Origin: Bifidobacterium breve
GTDB taxonomy: Bacteria > Actinomycetota > Acidimicrobiia > Acidimicrobiales > Ilumatobacteraceae
DNA: 31,640 nucleotides
Reading direction: 5' to 3'
NCBI GenBank assembly: GCA_945869715.1
Contig: CAMBPP010000004.1
Location: forward strand, 1 to 31,640
The notes under the pieces were generated by a model. The model was not told the DNA's origin. It searched no databases and worked only from the letters and a program-made list of their open reading frames with translations. Numbering within the stretch: the first letter of the stretch is position 1; every line of letters begins with the position of its first letter. The translations under genes were made by a program, and so were the position numbers. Shown piece by piece: positions 6,229 to 14,194 of the stretch.

Positions 6229-8316
6229 ATGACACAACGCGAAAGAACCTACTCTGCTGTGATCGACGAACGCTTTTTTAACCGTGATCTCAGCTGGCTC
6301 GCGTTTAACGAGCGGGTGTTGGCAATGGCCCGAGAAGAGGGAATTCCACTTCTCGAGCGGGTCAAGTTTCTGGCCATTTTTTCTTCGAACCTCGATGAGT
6401 TTTTTCAGGTACGTGTTGCGTCGTTAAAAAATAAAAAAGCGGCAGGAGTGACGATAGCCAGTGCTGATGGCCGCCGACCGCATGAACTTGATCTCGCTAT
6501 TAGCAACAAAGTTCACGAGTTAGTAGCGGAACAAGAGTCGCTATTGCGCGAACACATTCTGCCGGAACTCAAAAATAATGACATTATTTTGCAGCGTTGG
6601 GAAGATGTATCGGCTGAAGAAAAAGCGATGCTGTCGCGCGAATTTGAGCAGCGTATTTTCCCTATTCTCACCCCGCTTGTTGTAGACCCAGCGCACCCCT
6701 TTCCTTATGTGTCGGGTCTAGCGCTCAGTATCGCGGTCATGCTGCGCGACCCTGTGAACAACGAGGAACGTTTCGCTCGTCTGAAAGTTCCGCCACTTTT
6801 GCCACGGTTCTTGAAGCTTGAAAACTCCCAACATTTCATCCCAATTGAAGAGGTCATCATTGCGCATCTTCCTGCGTTATTCGAAGGGATGGAAGTACAA
6901 AGTGCAACTACCTTCCGTGTCTCGCGCGACGCCGACCTCGATGTGGACGATGAAGAAGCTGAAGATCTTCTCGAAGCGATAGAAGCCGAATTACGCCGTC
7001 GGCGTTTTGGTAGAGCAGTGCGTTTGGAAGTTCGTGATTCCATTGACGACACAGTTTTAGAACTTCTCATTGAGGAATTTGAAGTGGAAGAACACGATGT
7101 CTATAAGTTCAACCTTCCTCTCGATCTCACCAGCTTGTTTGCAATCAGCGCTTTGCCTGTTCCCGCATTACGCGATACTCCATGGCCTGCAGTTACTGCG
7201 GGTCGGCTAGCAGCTGCAAGTGATCAAGACCGCTCCATGTTCAGTGTCATTCGTGAACGCGATCTCTTGGTGCATCATCCATATGAAAGTTTTGTGACCT
7301 CAACGCAAGCTTTCATTGAAGAAGCAGCAAACGACCCGCGCGTGCAGTCAATAAAAATGACTTTGTATCGCACCTCTGGTGATAGTCCTATTGCTCAGAG
7401 TCTCATTCGTGCAGCAGAGCGTGGTGTGCAAGTGGTGGCACTTATTGAGCTCAAAGCACGTTTCGATGAGGCAGTGAACGTGACGTGGGCCAAGCAACTT
7501 GAACGTGCAGGAGTGCACGTGATGTATGGAATTGTCGGTTTGAAAACTCACGTGAAGTGTGCATTAGTTGTGCGAGAAGACGGCGATGGGCTGCGCCGTT
7601 ATGTTCATTTTGGAACGGGTAACTACAACTCGAAAACTGCAGGGCTTTACGAAGATCTTGCAATTTTTACTTGCAATCCTGAGCTCGCCTCAGATGCATC
7701 GCGACTTTTCAATCACCTCACTGGATTCAGCAGAAATGATCATTACCAACATTTGCTAGTTGCTCCAAACTATTTGAAATCGGGTCTCATTGACCTCATC
7801 CGCCAAGAAGCACGTGCAGGGCAAAACGGTTACATCCGTTTGAAATTGAATTCGCTTGCCGATTCTCAAATGATTGAAGCTCTCTACGAAGCAAGTGAAG
7901 CGGGCGTAAAAATAGACATCACTGTGCGCGGAATCTGCGGCATCCTTCCAGGCGTGCCCGGAATGTCGAGCAACATCACGGTGCGGTCTGTATTGGGAAG
8001 GTACCTAGAGCATTCGCGCATTTACATGTTCGGAAATGGAAACGGACCAGGAGCACCGCGTTGGTACATCGGTTCTGCCGATCTCATGACACGCAACCTT
8101 GACCGACGTGTTGAAGCGCTTGTTCCTGTTTTGCAGGAAAAGCACCAACAATGGTGTGAAAAAGTGCTTTCCGATCTCAGCAACGTCACTGCGCCACATT
8201 TTGTTCTCAATGCCACGGGTCGTTGGGTCCGCGAAGGAGACTCCTTTGCCTTGCGTAATGCTCAAGAAGACCTGTATGGGTGGGCTAAAAATCAACAAGA
8301 GCGTCGTAACCCATAA
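6229..8316 (+). CDS. ppk1: Polyphosphate kinase 1
   Basis: The 695-residue length is typical of PPK1, which reversibly polymerises the gamma-phosphate of ATP into polyphosphate. The N-terminal domain opens with FFNRDLSWLAFNERVL (about 16-31). The two phospholipase-D-like halves carry the catalytic histidines: His441 in KTHVKCALVV and His595 in YLEHSRIYMF, matching the E. coli autophosphorylated His435 and His592. HFGTGNYN (about 460-467) and MTRNLDRRVE near the end are further hallmarks. AAGGA (6216-6220) is 8 nt before the ATG. It starts a four-gene phosphate block with phoU, senX3 and regX3. Confidence 0.96.
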   Translation: MTQRERTYSAVIDERFFNRDLSWLAFNERVLAMAREEGIPLLERVKFLAIFSSNLDEFFQVRVASLKNKKAAGVTIASADGRRPHELDLAISNKVHELVAEQESLLREHILPELKNNDIILQRWEDVSAEEKAMLSREFEQRIFPILTPLVVDPAHPFPYVSGLALSIAVMLRDPVNNEERFARLKVPPLLPRFLKLENSQHFIPIEEVIIAHLPALFEGMEVQSATTFRVSRDADLDVDDEEAEDLLEAIEAELRRRRFGRAVRLEVRDSIDDTVLELLIEEFEVEEHDVYKFNLPLDLTSLFAISALPVPALRDTPWPAVTAGRLAAASDQDRSMFSVIRERDLLVHHPYESFVTSTQAFIEEAANDPRVQSIKMTLYRTSGDSPIAQSLIRAAERGVQVVALIELKARFDEAVNVTWAKQLERAGVHVMYGIVGLKTHVKCALVVREDGDGLRRYVHFGTGNYNSKTAGLYEDLAIFTCNPELASDASRLFNHLTGFSRNDHYQHLLVAPNYLKSGLIDLIRQEARAGQNGYIRLKLNSLADSQMIEALYEASEAGVKIDITVRGICGILPGVPGMSSNITVRSVLGRYLEHSRIYMFGNGNGPGAPRWYIGSADLMTRNLDRRVEALVPVLQEKHQQWCEKVLSDLSNVTAPHFVLNATGRWVREGDSFALRNAQEDLYGWAKNQQERRNP

Positions 8317-8322
8317 GCAGGG

Positions 8323-8352
8323 TATTCTGTGGGCAACGGGAAATAGAGGAGA
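8323..8352 (+). promoter_or_regulatory. Possible internal promoter and SD of phoU
   Basis: TATTCT (8323-8328) is a reasonable -10 box just after the ppk1 stop. AGAGGAGA (8345-8352) is a good SD 7 nt before the ATG at 8360. phoU-senX3-regX3 could therefore be transcribed separately from ppk1. Confidence 0.4.
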
Positions 8353-8359
8353 TTCAGAA

Positions 8360-9103
8360 ATGGAAGAACTGCGTAAAGGTTTTCACCACGAACTAGACGA
8401 AGTTCGCCTCTCACTCGCGCGCCTTGCAGCCACGGTCATTGAAGCTATTCCTCGCGCAACAAACGTGCTGTTAGCGGGAGACCTTGAAGGTGCCGAATAC
8501 CTCATTTTGGCCGACGATGAAATTGACTCACGGTCTATTGCGCTTGAAGACCGCTGTTATCAGCTGCTGGCTCTACAGGCTCCGGTAGCGGGCGATCTGC
8601 GCCAGCTCATTTCCATTCTTAAGATGGTCGGCGAAATTGAACGCTCTGCCGACCTCCTAGTAAACATTGCAAAGGCAGCTCGCCGAATTTATGGTCATGC
8701 TCTCGATCCAAAATTGCGTGGCATCATCGCCAAAATGGGTGAGCAGGCGCAACAACTGTTTACCTCTGCTCTGCAATCGTTTGAAGAGAATGATGTTGCG
8801 ATTGCAGGAGCAATTGACGACATGGACTCGTATCTCGACAGCTTGCAGCGCCAATTTGTTCAGGCAATTTTTGAAAGTCACGCAGCGGGAAGCATCGATC
8901 TGCAAGTTGCCATTCAATTAGCGGTGGTGGCTCGTTTCTACGAGCGCATCGGAGACCATGCGGTAAACATTGGTGAACGCGTACTGTTTATTGTGAGTGG
9001 ATGGCGCCCTGAACATAGAGGCGCTGCTCGTCACACTGCAAAAATGGGCCAAGACGATACATACGGTATTCCGATTCCCAAATCCACTGCCACAGAAGGA
9101 TAA
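8360..9103 (+). CDS. phoU: Phosphate-signalling regulator PhoU
   Basis: The 247-residue product has the two-bundle PhoU fold, with the metal-binding repeats EIERSADLLVNIAKAA (first half) and RFYERIGDHAVNIGERV (second half). PhoU links the Pst transporter to the sensor kinase and represses the Pho response when phosphate is plentiful. The frame is open upstream into ppk1, but the ATG at 8360 is chosen because MEELRKGFHHELDEVR is a standard PhoU start and an AGAGGAGA site precedes it. The SenX3-like kinase starts 6 nt after its stop, consistent with one operon. No pst transporter genes are in view. Confidence 0.94.
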   Translation: MEELRKGFHHELDEVRLSLARLAATVIEAIPRATNVLLAGDLEGAEYLILADDEIDSRSIALEDRCYQLLALQAPVAGDLRQLISILKMVGEIERSADLLVNIAKAARRIYGHALDPKLRGIIAKMGEQAQQLFTSALQSFEENDVAIAGAIDDMDSYLDSLQRQFVQAIFESHAAGSIDLQVAIQLAVVARFYERIGDHAVNIGERVLFIVSGWRPEHRGAARHTAKMGQDDTYGIPIPKSTATEG

Positions 9104-9109
9104 GCATTC

Positions 9110-10255
9110 ATGCTTGTTGGCGGAATCATCATTGGTCTTATTGTCGGCCTCATTGTTTCGCGCATTATTTTTCTACGTAAATCAACTACCTCTAACACTC
9201 AACCAATTGTTCCGATAGTTGAAACGCTCCCCTCAGAGGCAGAGGCACCCGTTGCTGAACTCAATTCGGTTTTGAATGCAATTCCACTAGGAGTTGTTGT
9301 GACCGATGAGCAGGGAAATATTGTTTTAGGGAGTCACGTCGTTGCAGGTGTTGAAATTTTGCGGCATATTGACGTGTTGGTCAATGAAGCCGCAGAGCGC
9401 ATCATCAAAAAATCCCGAGAGTTGGGCTCAACGGTGCGTGAAACTCTTGAACTATTCGGACCCCCACCACGAACTCTGGTGATTGAGGCGAGGCCTCTCG
9501 AGGGCTTAAAGTCCATTGCAATCATTGAAGATATTTCGGAACGCACTCGCATTGATGCTGTCCGTACCGACTTTGTAGCAAACATCAGCCATGAATTAAA
9601 AACTCCAGTAGGTGCATTGTCAATATTGGCCGACACCATTCGCGATGAAGACGACCTGAAAGTCATCCATCGGTTGTCATCAAAAATGGTGAAGGAAGCG
9701 AATCGTATGGCGAAAACCATCGACGACTTGCTTGAGCTCTCGCGCATTGAACTTGATGTTTCTGCTGTTTTAGAGCCTGTCAGTATTTTCTCCGTTATTG
9801 CCGAGTCAATTGACCGCATGGCTTACTTTGCTGCCCAGGCGGGTATCAGCATCGTTTCACAACTGCCCGAAGCCGATTGTGTTGTGAAAGGCGATCGACT
9901 CCAGTTGGTTTCTGCCGTATCGAATCTTGTTGATAACGCAGTGAAGTACAGCGAAAAGGGCGACAAGGTCACGGTCCGCGTATCTGCGCTAGAAGCAACT
10001 CTCGAGGTATCCGTCAGCGATGAAGGTATTGGAATCCCCCAAAGTGATATCGGCCGTATCTTTGAGCGTTTTTATCGGGTCGACCGCGCTCGCAGCCGAG
10101 GCACCGGAGGAACGGGGCTTGGGCTCTCTATTGTGCGTCACGTCGTGAACAATCATGGCGGTTCGGTGAACGTAACCTCACAAGAAGGTGAAGGTTCAAC
10201 CTTCGTGCTCACTCTTTTGCGTCCGAGCGGTAATAATGCAGTGAACAAAATATGA
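9110..10255 (+). CDS. senX3: Sensor histidine kinase, SenX3/PhoR type
   Basis: The 381-residue protein has one N-terminal transmembrane helix (about 3-24), a PAS-like segment (about 48-145; LNAIPLGVVVTDEQGNIV), a HisKA domain with phospho-acceptor His161 (VANISHELKTPVGAL) and a HATPase domain with the N box NLVDNAVKYS, G1 DEGIGIP and G2 GTGLGLSIV. It is expected to sense phosphate status through PhoU and phosphorylate the RegX3-like regulator, whose ATG overlaps its TGA by 4 nt. Mycobacterial SenX3 is described with two membrane helices; only one is evident here. Confidence 0.92.
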   Translation: MLVGGIIIGLIVGLIVSRIIFLRKSTTSNTQPIVPIVETLPSEAEAPVAELNSVLNAIPLGVVVTDEQGNIVLGSHVVAGVEILRHIDVLVNEAAERIIKKSRELGSTVRETLELFGPPPRTLVIEARPLEGLKSIAIIEDISERTRIDAVRTDFVANISHELKTPVGALSILADTIRDEDDLKVIHRLSSKMVKEANRMAKTIDDLLELSRIELDVSAVLEPVSIFSVIAESIDRMAYFAAQAGISIVSQLPEADCVVKGDRLQLVSAVSNLVDNAVKYSEKGDKVTVRVSALEATLEVSVSDEGIGIPQSDIGRIFERFYRVDRARSRGTGGTGLGLSIVRHVVNNHGGSVNVTSQEGEGSTFVLTLLRPSGNNAVNKI

Positions 10256-10965
10256 ACGCCATCACTACTTCCCATACAGTTCTCGTCGTTGAAGACGAAG
10301 AATCATTCGTAGATGCTCTACTCGTTGGTCTGAAAAAAGAGGGCTTTCGTGTTGAGGTTGCCCGTGATGGCTTGGAAGCGCTCGAAATGTTCGACCGCAT
10401 CCAGCCCGACATTATTCTTCTCGATGTCATGTTGCCGAAAGTGTCGGGCATCGATGTATGTCGGCAACTACGCAAAAAATCACAAGTACCAATCATTATG
10501 GTTACTGCAAAAGCTGCAGAAATCGACACCGTCGTTGGCTTGGAAGTAGGAGCCGACGATTACATCACCAAGCCCTATCGACTTCGTGAACTCGTTGCAC
10601 GTATGCGCGCCGTATTGCGCCGAGCTCGTCTCGACCATGCTGGTGAACTCACTGAAGGTGCATTGCAGGTAGGTGACATTGCGCTCGACCCGGAACAACA
10701 TGAAGTAGTCATCCGTGGTGAAAAAACGGCCTTGCCTCTGAAGGAATTTGAATTGCTGCATCTTCTATTGGCAAATGCTGGGCGAGTACTGCCTCGAGAA
10801 ACACTCATCGACCGCATTTGGGGCAACGACTATGTGGGCGATACCAAAACGCTCGACGTGCATATCAAACGGTTGCGAGCGAAAATAGAGTCAGACCCTG
10901 CGAACCCCGCAAAAATCATCACTATTCGCGGTCTTGGCTACAAGTTCGAGCGCGTTCGCAACTAA
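10252..10965 (+). CDS. regX3: OmpR/PhoB-family response regulator, RegX3 type
   Basis: The 237-residue protein has a receiver domain with acidic pocket Asp15/Glu16, phospho-acceptor Asp58 (IILLDVMLP), Thr85 and Lys107 (ITKPYR). A winged-helix DNA-binding domain follows (about 140-235; LPLKEFELLHLLLANAG, then HIKRLRAKIE and IITIRGLGYKFE). It overlaps senX3 by ATGA, implying translational coupling. By homology it activates phosphate-starvation genes, likely including this cluster, although I could not find a convincing pair of Pho-box repeats upstream. Confidence 0.93.
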   Translation: MNAITTSHTVLVVEDEESFVDALLVGLKKEGFRVEVARDGLEALEMFDRIQPDIILLDVMLPKVSGIDVCRQLRKKSQVPIIMVTAKAAEIDTVVGLEVGADDYITKPYRLRELVARMRAVLRRARLDHAGELTEGALQVGDIALDPEQHEVVIRGEKTALPLKEFELLHLLLANAGRVLPRETLIDRIWGNDYVGDTKTLDVHIKRLRAKIESDPANPAKIITIRGLGYKFERVRN

Positions 10966-10989
10966 CTACTTGCTGCGACAACGTATGCC

Positions 10990-10995
10990 TATCAT
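10990..10995 (+). promoter_or_regulatory. -10 element TATCAT, 6 nt before the MFS gene
   Basis: TATCAT, 6-nt spacer, GTG at 11002, with no SD. The spacing is that of a leaderless mRNA, and it separates this gene from the regX3 transcript despite the 36-bp gap. Confidence 0.45.
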
Positions 10996-11001
10996 GGCAC
11001 T

Positions 11002-12246
11002 GTGAGCGTTGGTCGTACATCTAAAAGTGTGGGTTCAATAGGGCTTCCTGCTCGACCGTTATTCTTCTCGCTTGCGAGAACCCATGTATTCATGACCGCA
11101 GGCGAAGCTGCAATGACGGTTGCGCTTGCTAACTCTTTGTTCTTATCAATGAGCCCCGACGCTGCGCGAGGAAAGGTTGTTCTCTTCCTTGCGCTGAGTT
11201 TGGCCCCATTTGCCGTGGTATCGCCGCTCATTGGTCCGGTAATCGACCGCATGAAAGGTGGAAGGCGACTTGTTGTATGTCTTGCTGCTTCTGGCAGGGC
11301 AATTGTGACCCTTCTCATGATTGGACGCATTGATTCGCTCACTCTTTTTCCACTCGCTTTTGCGGCGATGGTGTTGTCAAAAACCTATTCTATTTCCAAA
11401 TCGGCACTTGTTCCCACGGTGGTGAAATCAGACTCTGATCTAGTGGAAGCGAATAGCAGGTTGGGTCTATTGGCTGGTGTTGTGGGCTTTGCTGTGGCCG
11501 TTCCTGCTGGTCTTTTACAACTCATTTCCGATAGTGCACCGTTGTTTCTTGCAATCGCATTTTTTATCGGTGCTGTGGTGTCGGCAACACAATTACCCCG
11601 TGGTGAGCGAGTATCACAAACCCCACCAACACAAGCCGAGCGAGATGAACTTCATTCTCCACGGTTGCTTCGCGCTTCGCGCACGATGTGGCTCATGCGA
11701 GGTCTTGTTGGGTTCATGTTTTTCCATCTTGCTTTTTGGTTGCGCGACCAAAAAGCAGGAACATTGTGGTTTGGTTTTGCAGTAGGGCTTTCCACACTTG
11801 CAACCATGTCGGGTAATGCATTGTCGCCAATGCTGCGTCGTAAGTTGCACGAAGAAACCATGATGTTGTCGGCGCTCTTAGCGCTCACCATTTGTGGCTT
11901 TGTCACCATTTATGTTGGCGGAGTGACAGGAGGTGTTATTTTGGCTGCAACTGTTAACTGCACAGCAGCAATTTGTCGCCTGGCTTTTGAGTCAGTGGTG
12001 CAAAGCGATGCCCCCGATGCAAACCGGGCGCGCGCCTTTGCAGTTTTCGAAACACAAAATCAATTAGCGTGGGTTCTGGCGGGGCTACTACCCGTACTTT
12101 TTCGCATCCCTGGTGATGTGGGTTTTGCAATCGTCGGAATTGCAACGGCGTTAGGAATGCTTATTTTTGTAATGTGGGGTCGGTTTTCTATTCGCATTCA
12201 AGGCGGGCGAGCCATAGGCCTGGGGCGTCGACCTCGGCGGGGGTAG
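11002..12246 (+). CDS. Major facilitator superfamily transporter
   Basis: The 414-residue protein has about 12 hydrophobic segments and the MFS loop motif between helices 2 and 3 (LIGPVIDRMKGGRR, about 76-89). A basic cytoplasmic loop lies mid-protein (about 200-230). The family exports or imports small molecules using ion gradients; the substrate cannot be read from sequence. It begins with GTG, supported by a -10 box 6 nt upstream. Its last 59 bp overlap, antisense, the 3' end of the zincin_2 gene on the other strand, so the final Arg-rich tail (RAIGLGRRPRRG) is encoded in doubly used DNA. Confidence 0.85.
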   Translation: MSVGRTSKSVGSIGLPARPLFFSLARTHVFMTAGEAAMTVALANSLFLSMSPDAARGKVVLFLALSLAPFAVVSPLIGPVIDRMKGGRRLVVCLAASGRAIVTLLMIGRIDSLTLFPLAFAAMVLSKTYSISKSALVPTVVKSDSDLVEANSRLGLLAGVVGFAVAVPAGLLQLISDSAPLFLAIAFFIGAVVSATQLPRGERVSQTPPTQAERDELHSPRLLRASRTMWLMRGLVGFMFFHLAFWLRDQKAGTLWFGFAVGLSTLATMSGNALSPMLRRKLHEETMMLSALLALTICGFVTIYVGGVTGGVILAATVNCTAAICRLAFESVVQSDAPDANRARAFAVFETQNQLAWVLAGLLPVLFRIPGDVGFAIVGIATALGMLIFVMWGRFSIRIQGGRAIGLGRRPRRG

Positions 12247-13387
12247 GAAGAGCCGATTCGCGTGAAAGTACTTCGAGAAGTATTTCGGGTGAACTGCGCT
12301 CAATAACCCCAGCAACAAAACTTTTGCCTCGTGAAACCACTGCACGCGTGTAACGCACGCCTAAGAGGTGCTCTACAAAAATGTCGGCAGGAGATTCTTC
12401 AATGCGGCGTCGGCGAACTGCTTCCGCAATAGCGCCTGCTCCACCCAAAATGCGTTGAGCCACGGTGTCAACTGTCCAGTCGATAATGCCAACAAGAGTG
12501 GCAAGAAGGGCATCGAGCGCGGGCATCATGGCTTCTTGTTCGGCCGAAATAACGGCCCCAAGCATAATTTCAGGCTGCGAAAAAGCTTGTTGTAGCGCAG
12601 CCATGGGGTTGTCGGAATCGACCTCAAGATGTGTCATGCGCTCAAATGCAGCTGTTGGGTCGGGGCGAAATGCTTTCACATGTTGTTCCACTGACTGCAA
12701 CAGCTGACGGCGAATATGCGGAACCTGCAGAACTGCATGTGCAGCAAGTTCGTGAATGAGCACCCACATGCGCATGTCGGCACTTGGCAAACTCCAATTT
12801 TCTGCAAAGGCATCGATGGTGCCAGGAACAAGTAAAACGTTGTTCTCTGGGCTTCGCGGCAACAGCAGATCGTATTGACCAAAGGCCTTTTGTGCGAGTT
12901 GCCCAATCATGGAGCCCACGGTCATGCCGAGAAGTGAGGGAGCCATCATGCTCGTGAGATTGCGCATCATCTGCGCCATCGGGTCGGAGTTTTCGAGGTC
13001 AAGGTCGGTACGTACATCAGCGTCAACAGGCGACGTCTGGCTGAGGGCTGCCGCCAGGTCATTGAAAAGTGGTTTGTATGCATTCAGCGTTGACTGGCAC
13101 CATTGAGCTGGAGTGCAATATTCAAACTTTGCCTGACTCAACGAGTGGTGTGCTTGGTCGCCGAGGATATCGCCAACATGCATGACGGCAATGGGGATAA
13201 GTTGTGCCATTGCAATGCGAGCAGCAGGGTCAACATTGGGCTGACCACCTTCAGTAGAAGTACCCATGAGCGCAAACTGCTGTGCGATATCCCAATTGAG
13301 GGGGCCTTGACCGGCCATTGCTTTCATCATGTCGCCAAAAAATGGCAGCCCACCAAAGGGGTTATCGCCCATGCTGTTTTCACCCAT
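12188..13387 (-). CDS. Zincin_2-family (COG5282/DUF2342) metalloprotease-like protein with altered HExxH motif
   Basis: The 399-residue protein matches the actinobacterial zinc-dependent metalloprotease-like family: a Gly/Met-rich N-terminus (MGENSMGDNPFGGLP), a central helical region with DPMAQMMRNLTSMMAPSLLG, a strand NNVLLVPGTIDAFAENW and then MRMWVLIHELAAHAVLQVPH (about 205-224). The zincin helix normally reads HExxH. Here it is His212-Glu213-Leu-Ala-Ala216-His217, so the usual second zinc ligand is Ala and a His follows one position later. Activity is therefore doubtful. The ATG at 13387 is supported by a -10 box 6 nt upstream. It is divergent from moaE and overlaps the MFS gene by 59 bp at the 3' ends. 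Confidence 0.8.
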   Translation of the reverse strand: MGENSMGDNPFGGLPFFGDMMKAMAGQGPLNWDIAQQFALMGTSTEGGQPNVDPAARIAMAQLIPIAVMHVGDILGDQAHHSLSQAKFEYCTPAQWCQSTLNAYKPLFNDLAAALSQTSPVDADVRTDLDLENSDPMAQMMRNLTSMMAPSLLGMTVGSMIGQLAQKAFGQYDLLLPRSPENNVLLVPGTIDAFAENWSLPSADMRMWVLIHELAAHAVLQVPHIRRQLLQSVEQHVKAFRPDPTAAFERMTHLEVDSDNPMAALQQAFSQPEIMLGAVISAEQEAMMPALDALLATLVGIIDWTVDTVAQRILGGAGAIAEAVRRRRIEESPADIFVEHLLGVRYTRAVVSRGKSFVAGVIERSSPEILLEVLSRESALPTPAEVDAPGLWLARLECE

Positions 13388-13393
13388 AGGGCG

Positions 13394-13399
13394 ATGTTA
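13394..13399 (-). promoter_or_regulatory. -10 element TAACAT, 6 nt before the zincin_2 gene
   Basis: On the minus strand TAACAT is followed by 6 nt and ATG (13387). This supports the first ATG over the in-frame ATG five codons later, and suggests a leaderless mRNA. Confidence 0.45.
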
Positions 13400-13449
13400 T
13401 GCCTCGTCGAAGTGAAACACATGACGCAGAGATGATTGGGTGAAAGAGG

Positions 13450-13455
13450 TACGCT
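13450..13455 (+). promoter_or_regulatory. -10 element TACGCT, 6 nt before moaE
   Basis: TACGCT, 6-nt spacer, GTG at 13462. An AGAGG (13445-13449) lies just before and abuts the box; at 12 nt from the GTG it is too far for a good SD, so leaderless initiation is the better explanation. Confidence 0.4.
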
Positions 13456-13461
13456 GAACTT

Positions 13462-13947
13462 GTGAACGGCCCTGTCGACTCCTCTCTCTGGATCGCGGTC
13501 ACAAATGAAGAATTGCCCGTAGGGGCTGCATACGAATGGAGCATTTTGCCAAACTGCGGCGCGGTCGTTCTATTCTCAGGCACAATGCGCAATCATGCCG
13601 ATGGGCGTGATGAAGTGAAAAAGTTAACGTACGAAGCCTACGAAGAACAGGCTATTGTTCGCATGCGCGCCATTGCAGAAGAGGCGCAAAATTCGTGGAC
13701 GGGCATTGGAAGAATTGCCATGATCCACCGGCTCGGAGACCTTGAGTTAGGCGACAGCGCCGTCATTGTGTGCGTCTCGTCGGGCCATCGTCCCGAGGCT
13801 TTCGAGGCAGCACGTTTTTGCATTGATGCATTGAAGGCATCTGTTCCTATTTGGAAAAAAGAAGAATGGGCAGGCGGCTCCGACTGGGGAACGCGTAGTC
13901 AAGACATCGGAAAAGTAACGTCGCCGATATCAGAAAGTGCGCACTAA
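13462..13947 (+). CDS. moaE: Molybdopterin synthase catalytic subunit MoaE
   Basis: The 161-residue protein has the MoaE signatures: VLFSGTMRNHADGRDEV (about 37-52), LTYEAYEEQA (55-64), IHRLGDLELGDSAV (88-101), SSGHRPEAFEA (106-116) and DALKASVPIWKKE (122-134). Lys125 and Lys132 match the catalytic lysines of E. coli MoaE (Lys119, Lys126). MoaE and MoaD insert two sulfurs into precursor Z to make molybdopterin. No moaD or other moa genes are in the window, so the partner is encoded elsewhere. The C-terminal tail after WKKEEW is longer than in E. coli. Confidence 0.93.
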   Translation: MNGPVDSSLWIAVTNEELPVGAAYEWSILPNCGAVVLFSGTMRNHADGRDEVKKLTYEAYEEQAIVRMRAIAEEAQNSWTGIGRIAMIHRLGDLELGDSAVIVCVSSGHRPEAFEAARFCIDALKASVPIWKKEEWAGGSDWGTRSQDIGKVTSPISESAH

Positions 13948-13951
13948 CTCC

Positions 13952-14170
13952 ATGCAAGCAGCGATGTATATTTTCACTTTTCTGGCTGTGCTCTGTGCTG
14001 CTGCACTGGGCGTCATTCTTTTGCGTGAAAATCGTAAGACAGGAATCTATGACGGCATCGATAATTTCCGTCGTCATATTGACGCGTTATCTCCCGATGC
14101 TCGGCGAAATGTTGTTGCCCGTCAAATCAAAAATGACGATTCTGGACAGAGTCGCTCACCGCGCTTGTAA
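13952..14170 (+). CDS. Small single-span membrane protein of unknown function (72 aa)
   Basis: The ATG at 13952 begins MQAAMYIFTFLAVLCAAAL, a clear N-terminal membrane helix (about 4-24), followed by a charged cytoplasmic part LRENRKTGIYDGIDNFRRH and a Ser/Arg-rich end. A GTG at 13937 in the same frame would add five residues and overlap moaE by 11 nt; no SD or -10 box decides between them. It lies 4 nt after moaE and 24 nt before mreB. The position invites the idea of a small partner of MreB at the membrane, but there is no direct evidence. Confidence 0.6.
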   Translation: MQAAMYIFTFLAVLCAAALGVILLRENRKTGIYDGIDNFRRHIDALSPDARRNVVARQIKNDDSGQSRSPRL

Positions 14171-14177
14171 TACGGCG

Positions 14178-14183
14178 TACACT
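14178..14183 (+). promoter_or_regulatory. -10 element TACACT upstream of mreB
   Basis: TACACT ends 11 nt before the ATG at 14195, so transcription would start about 4-5 nt before the codon, giving a near-leaderless mRNA. No SD is present. Confidence 0.35.
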
Positions 14184-14194
14184 AGAAATATCTC

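Noticed and set aside
8099..8359. Longer N-terminus for PhoU
   Set aside because: The upstream part is an out-of-frame copy of the ppk1 3' end; the ATG at 8360 has a good SD and fits the family start.
9334..9819. 161-codon minus-strand ORF opposite the histidine kinase
   Set aside because: Ser/Arg/Thr-rich composition typical of antisense frames; the plus-strand frame is an unmistakable kinase.
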